Shown: in pieces, positions 59,989 to 64,000 of the stretch
How positions within the stretch are numbered: the first letter of the stretch is position 1
How the letters are laid out: each line of letters starts with the position of its first letter
Origin: Nitrosarchaeum koreense MY1
GTDB lineage: Archaea > Thermoproteota > Nitrososphaeria > Nitrososphaerales > Nitrosopumilaceae
Reading direction: 5' to 3'
Assembly (NCBI RefSeq): GCF_000220175.1
Contig: NZ_AFPU01000001.1
Location: 434,001 to 498,000 of the forward strand
Length of the DNA stretch: 64,000 bases
Program-made: the position numbers and the translations under genes
The notes under the pieces: model-generated
Told to the model about the DNA's origin: nothing
Databases searched by the model: none
What the model saw: the letters and a program-made list of their open reading frames with translations, nothing else

Positions 59989-62900
59989 ATGTTGGACAAC
60001 ATGAAAAATATTCTAGTTTTATTTTCCATTTTGCTACTCGGTAGTTTGGTTGGTACAGCAAGTGCTCAATCTACTAATCATGTCGTAATAAATGAAATTG
60101 ATATTAATCCGCCCGGAGATGATTCTAAATCCGTTTTAGAATGGATTGAACTTTATAATCCGACAAGTTCTAAAATAGATATCAGTGGTTGGCAAATTGC
60201 TTCGACTACTGCATTGAAAAAAACAATGACAATTTCATCTGGTACTTTTATTGAACCAAGCAAGTATCTGACATTTTCATATCAAAGTTTGTGGTTTGCT
60301 GATTCTAATGAATTAGTAGAACTAAGAGACAAGAATGGAGTTGTTATAGATAAAACTCCATTATTGTCTGATCCTAAAAATGATTTAACTTCTTGGCAAC
60401 GAATCTATGATGGATATGACTTGGATAATTCTAGCGATTGGAAGTTTACAATTCCTACAGCTGGCTCATCCAATGGAAAGGTAACTACTACTGAAACAAA
60501 AACAGACGTCACAGTAACTGTATCTACTAATAAGGAATCGTATCTGTTTGGTGAAACTGCATCCATTACCGGCAAAATCTCAAAACAAGTATTCATCACT
60601 GCCCCATATTTCCATGCTGATGAAATATCTGTAAAGATTACTGGACCCAAATATGATAAAACAATTTCACTTTATCCTGATCTTAATTTGAATTATAAGA
60701 CTTCGTTGAATCTTCAACAAGTTCTTGGTATAAGCAAAGGAGTTTACTTGGTTTCAGTTACATATGGTGGAGCAACTTCGCAAACAAGCTTTACGGTAGG
60801 GGATGAAATTGTTCCAGATATTATTGTAAAAAACAACACTCTTAGTATTGCTACTGATAAATCACAATATCTCCCTGGAGATACTCTGTCTTTAACAGGA
60901 ATTACTACCGAGGCAATTCCATTTGAAGGCTTGAAATTTAACATCAAGGATCCTAGTGGCAAAATAATTTCATCAGGAAGCTTGTATCCTACCAATGGGA
61001 AATTTTCAACAAATGTGTATATCACTCCTGTGAATCCAGCATTTGGTACCTATCAGATCACTGCCGAATATTATGATAAATCATCCATTGCATTTTTTGA
61101 AGTAGTAAAAGACATCAAAGAGGCAAAAGCAATTTCGATATGGACCGACAAAGATGCATATGCTTTAGGAGAAACTGTTACAATTACTGGTCGACTAAAC
61201 ACCGTGTGGGTTCAATTTATGAATCTGGAAATATTACAAACCAAAAATGCAGCACTTGCTACCACTGCTCTTGGTGGTGGTAATTCTGGGTTTAAAATAT
61301 TAGATACTTTGAAAGTATCTGGTGATGGAACTTTCTCATATTCTTTTAAAATTCCAGATAGTGATGTTCGATTAGGAGATTACAAAATCTCTATATCTCA
61401 AAGTCTTGGCTCTGCATCAAAGACAATTCACGCTGTAGCAAATCCTGATGACTTTATTGTAAGTAGTAATCCTATCTCAATTTCCACAGACAAACTGATC
61501 TATAATTTAGGTGAAACCATGACAATTACTGGTTATATTAAAAATCCTGTTACCAGTTCGACTTATCAAACCGCCTCAGTAGCAATTTCAATATCTCATG
61601 AGGATGGACGTCCTTTGGAAATTGTTGCACAAATGCCGCATACTAAAACTAGATTGAATAATGGATTGGTCGTTGCATATGAATTAACTGCCACTCCAGA
61701 TCCTTCTGGAAGATTTTCAGTTCAAACGAAAATTTTACAAAATGCATTTGCTGATGGAAATTATAAAATAAAAGCTGAATATCGTGGACTGACAACTTCT
61801 ACTTCTGTTGGAATAGTTGATCCTTTGAAATTAGAAAATGGCGCATTAATTTCTCTAAATAAACAAGTTTACGGTCTAGGTGAAACTGTTGTTTTGACTG
61901 GAATTCTTCCTCCTACAGGCGATAATTCTGTAAAAATTTCTCTTACAAAACCTGATGGGAGTATAGTTAATTCTGGTGCTACTGTAGATAACCAACAATT
62001 TTCTTGGTCTTGGGTCACTCCAATATCTGAAAAACCTCTTACCATAAAGACAGATGATCGTTCTGTCACCACATCTAATTATGGAATTTATAAAATTAGA
62101 GCATCCATAGCATCTGCTGGCACTGATGTTTTTTTCAAAGTTTCTTCTGATCCTGCCAATGATTCTTTAACTTTGGTTCCTCTGTATGTTACAACTGAAA
62201 AATCTCTTTACAAAGCAGGAGAGAAATTAAAAGTAATTGGAAATATAATTAAACGAGATCAAGGTTCTGAAGGGTTAGTAGTTCCAGACAGAGTAACAAT
62301 ACGTGTACTTGATAACAAGACTCCTTTCAAACAAATCAGTGAGGCATCTGTTTATCCTGATCAAGGAGGAAACTTTCAAAGCTCATTTGAATTACCTGTA
62401 ACCGTTTTCAGTGAAGGTGAGTATAAAATTAAAGCATTGTATTCTGGACAGCAATCTGAATCTATTTTTACAATTGCAAATGACTTTTCTTTCGGCTCAA
62501 CTGATAAATTATCGCTTTTATTAGCTACTGACAAGTCTGATTATTATCCTGGAGATACTGTGACTATCTCTGGTAAACCAAACAAGCTAATTTATCTTGA
62601 AAAATTTGATGTTAGTGTGATTCAGAAAAAAGAGGGTGAGATAACATGTGGTACATTTTATTGTGGCAAACATGTGGGTCCAGTAACTACAATTCGACCA
62701 AGTTCATCTGGATCATTTTCACACCAAATTACAATTTCTGACACTCCATCAAGTATTGGTTCATATGAAATTACAGTAGATGCTGGCTTTGAGACAAAAT
62801 CTTTAATGTTTAATGTGATAGAGAAACCAGTCATTGTTGAACCTGTGAAAGTTCCATCAACTTTAATTGATAAGGTAAACCGAATCTCCGAGGATAAAAT

Positions 62901-63288
62901 ATCTATAATTACAAATGAAAAAACCATTGATGATGCCCAGGCATTTCCACGTGTGTTATCTGGCTCATTACTTTCTTCAAAAACTGATCAATCTGATGTG
63001 AATCTGAGAATTACTTCTGAGTCTGGAATTTGCATTATAGGTCAAGAAGTAGATTGTCTTGTACAGGATTCTACTAGAAAACCTGGACAAATCTATGATG
63101 TAGTGTCTGTAGATGGAGTTGAATTAAACGTCAGATATAGTGGTCCCGATGTATATCTTGAGAAATTTGATATTCTTCCTGTATCTTCAGATGTATTTTT
63201 ACCAAACGCAAATTGGAATGTAGATGTAGTTAAAGAAGATCAAACATCGAGATTTTACTATAAGATTAACTACAAAATGGTAGAGTAA
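59989..63288 (+). CDS. Giant secreted surface protein: lamin-tail plus Ig-like repeats
   Basis: 1099 residues. Signal peptide (MKNILVLFSILLLGSLVGTASAQ from ATG 60001, or 4 residues longer). Residues about 30-150 are a lamin-tail (LTD) domain (VVINEIDINPPG, EWIELYNPTSSKIDISGWQI). At least seven Ig-like/MG2-like repeats follow, each with the signature T-[DEN]-K-x3-Y-x2-G-[ED]-x3-[IVL]-x-G (examples STNKESYLFGETASITGKI, ATDKSDYYPGDTVTISGK). Two Cys at about 885-889 could pair. No C-terminal membrane helix or sortase signal. Likely cell-envelope adhesin or matrix component. Confidence 0.85.
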   Translation: MLDNMKNILVLFSILLLGSLVGTASAQSTNHVVINEIDINPPGDDSKSVLEWIELYNPTSSKIDISGWQIASTTALKKTMTISSGTFIEPSKYLTFSYQSLWFADSNELVELRDKNGVVIDKTPLLSDPKNDLTSWQRIYDGYDLDNSSDWKFTIPTAGSSNGKVTTTETKTDVTVTVSTNKESYLFGETASITGKISKQVFITAPYFHADEISVKITGPKYDKTISLYPDLNLNYKTSLNLQQVLGISKGVYLVSVTYGGATSQTSFTVGDEIVPDIIVKNNTLSIATDKSQYLPGDTLSLTGITTEAIPFEGLKFNIKDPSGKIISSGSLYPTNGKFSTNVYITPVNPAFGTYQITAEYYDKSSIAFFEVVKDIKEAKAISIWTDKDAYALGETVTITGRLNTVWVQFMNLEILQTKNAALATTALGGGNSGFKILDTLKVSGDGTFSYSFKIPDSDVRLGDYKISISQSLGSASKTIHAVANPDDFIVSSNPISISTDKLIYNLGETMTITGYIKNPVTSSTYQTASVAISISHEDGRPLEIVAQMPHTKTRLNNGLVVAYELTATPDPSGRFSVQTKILQNAFADGNYKIKAEYRGLTTSTSVGIVDPLKLENGALISLNKQVYGLGETVVLTGILPPTGDNSVKISLTKPDGSIVNSGATVDNQQFSWSWVTPISEKPLTIKTDDRSVTTSNYGIYKIRASIASAGTDVFFKVSSDPANDSLTLVPLYVTTEKSLYKAGEKLKVIGNIIKRDQGSEGLVVPDRVTIRVLDNKTPFKQISEASVYPDQGGNFQSSFELPVTVFSEGEYKIKALYSGQQSESIFTIANDFSFGSTDKLSLLLATDKSDYYPGDTVTISGKPNKLIYLEKFDVSVIQKKEGEITCGTFYCGKHVGPVTTIRPSSSGSFSHQITISDTPSSIGSYEITVDAGFETKSLMFNVIEKPVIVEPVKVPSTLIDKVNRISEDKISIITNEKTIDDAQAFPRVLSGSLLSSKTDQSDVNLRITSESGICIIGQEVDCLVQDSTRKPGQIYDVVSVDGVELNVRYSGPDVYLEKFDILPVSSDVFLPNANWNVDVVKEDQTSRFYYKINYKMVE

Positions 63289-63323
63289 GTTCAAAATACT
63301 ATTCATTTCATATTTGAACATAG

Positions 63324-63818
63324 ATGAATCTCCAAGTTTTGATGTTTTATCAGGATGATCCAAAAAAATGTACAGCTGCAAAAATGGTCAAGTTTGGAAT
63401 TGCAAAAAGCATCAAAAAAATTGGAAATAAAGGACTGGTTTTGGATCCTTTTTCTGAAAAAACTCTTTTACCTAAAGACAAATCTTTGATAAATTCAATA
63501 GTTGGAATTGACTGTTCATGGACTCTAGCTGACCAAGCATTTTCAAAAAAATTTAATGGAATTACAAGAAAACTTCCACCGTTACTAGCTGGTAATCCTG
63601 TTAATTACGCAAAGCTCAACAAGCTTACTACTGCAGAAGCGTTATCTGCATCATTGTTTATTTTAGGTTTTAAAGATAATGCCCTTGCAATACTTGATAA
63701 ATTCAAATGGGGACACACATTTTATGATTTAAATCAAAATCTCCTAAATGAATATTCTAAATTGGAATCTGAAGATCAAATTGATATTATTTTAAAAGAA
63801 TACGGATTATCTGAATAA
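63324..63818 (+). CDS. tsr3: 16S/18S rRNA aminocarboxypropyltransferase Tsr3
   Basis: 164 residues of the SPOUT-like Tsr3 family: DPKKCTAAKMVKFG, GLVLDPFSEKTLLPKDK, GIDCSWTLADQAFSKKF, RKLPPLLAGNPVNYAKLNKLTTAEALSASLFILGF. It transfers the aminocarboxypropyl group from SAM to a conserved small-subunit rRNA pseudouridine. Single gene. Confidence 0.92.
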   Translation: MNLQVLMFYQDDPKKCTAAKMVKFGIAKSIKKIGNKGLVLDPFSEKTLLPKDKSLINSIVGIDCSWTLADQAFSKKFNGITRKLPPLLAGNPVNYAKLNKLTTAEALSASLFILGFKDNALAILDKFKWGHTFYDLNQNLLNEYSKLESEDQIDIILKEYGLSE

Positions 63819-63819
63819 T

Positions 63820-64000
63820 TCATTTCCTTTTTTTCTTAATGTAAATCATAGTGATGATGCCAATTATTATGGGAACAAGTAGCCATGCAAATTCAGATGA
63901 ATTATTTTGATCATACTCTATGTTATCTTGATTAAGATCAGGTAACTCTCCGTTGTTTTCTACCATTAAGAAACTAGTTGAATAGTAATCTGGCTTTAAA
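63820..64000 (-). CDS. C-terminus of a membrane-anchored extracytoplasmic protein, partial
   Basis: The last 59 codons are visible: polar, Asn/Asp-rich region (MVENNGELPDLNQDNIEYDQ) then a membrane helix (FAWLLVPIIIGIITMIYI) and a KKKRK cytoplasmic end. This is a C-terminal membrane anchor like the other surface proteins here. The gene extends beyond the right edge; identity unknown. It converges on tsr3. Confidence 0.6.
   Translation of the reverse strand, partial: LKPDYYSTSFLMVENNGELPDLNQDNIEYDQNNSSEFAWLLVPIIIGIITMIYIKKKRK

Noticed and set aside
1-64000. CRISPR arrays, insertion sequences and rRNA genes
   Set aside because: No regularly spaced repeats, transposase genes with terminal repeats or rRNA sequence were seen on either strand.

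Overview
The window is an AT-rich stretch of archaeal chromosome that fits a marine ammonia-oxidising archaeon of the Nitrosopumilus type (Thaumarchaeota/Nitrososphaerota). The evidence is an archaeal shikimate pathway (ADH synthase, DHQ synthase II, GHMP-type shikimate kinase), TBP, class I lysyl-tRNA synthetase, archaeal Elp3, type 2 methionine aminopeptidase, Tsr3, F420 genes (cofG/cofH), futalosine-route menaquinone genes, and many tiny zinc-ribbon and cupredoxin proteins. Many genes have a TATA-like box about 25-30 nt before the start codon, which implies mostly leaderless mRNAs. TTG starts are common. The species call is inference; no rRNA is present.

Region 1 (1-15.4 kb) is core biosynthesis. 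It holds partial thiD and thiC, then a minus-strand run from 11962 down to 2343: aroA', aroB', aroD, aroE, GHMP shikimate kinase, aroA, aroC, a chorismate mutase-aminotransferase fusion, tyrA and a NUDIX hydrolase. This covers the route from the sugar precursor to prephenate and towards tyrosine. A structured RNA candidate sits between aroA and aroC. An mqnC-like radical SAM gene and a UbiD decarboxylase follow, convergent.

Region 2 (15.4-39.7 kb) is mixed housekeeping. It has a very recent tandem duplication of a coiled-coil, Pro/Ala/Lys-rich gene, a peroxiredoxin, an aquaporin, tRNA-Arg(GCG), Tag glycosylase, ferritin, a group of microproteins, lysS, elp3, a CPA2 antiporter, purM, a PAC2 protein, a wHTH gene with a palindrome on its start codon, cofH/cofG, an HtrA protease, a glycosyltransferase, tbp, a DUF1512 protein, an AIM24 protein and map.

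Region 3 (about 39.7-59.2 kb) looks like an integrated mobile element or accessory island. It opens with a complete tyrosine recombinase and closes with a plasmid/phage-type primase-helicase ATPase cassette beside tRNA-Pro(UGG). Between them are two cargo blocks. The first (41.6-50.3 kb) is metal- or redox-flavoured: a CDF transporter, a Met-rich membrane protein, a cupredoxin operon, a tandem winged-helix regulator, zinc ribbons and a secreted beta-propeller. Five copies of a 19-bp box, whose core is a two-fold dyad, lie just upstream of the TATA box of five transcription units here, at nearly constant distance from the start codon. This looks like an undescribed local regulon. The second block (51.9-56.9 kb) is defence-like: two PD-(D/E)XK nuclease-type proteins, an AbiV-like protein and a winged-helix protein.

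Region 4 (59.4-64 kb) returns to core genes: tRNA-Pro, a candidate C/D-box sRNA, a membrane zinc ribbon, a 1.1-kilo-residue secreted lamin-tail/Ig-like surface protein, tsr3, and the C-terminus of a membrane-anchored protein cut by the window edge.
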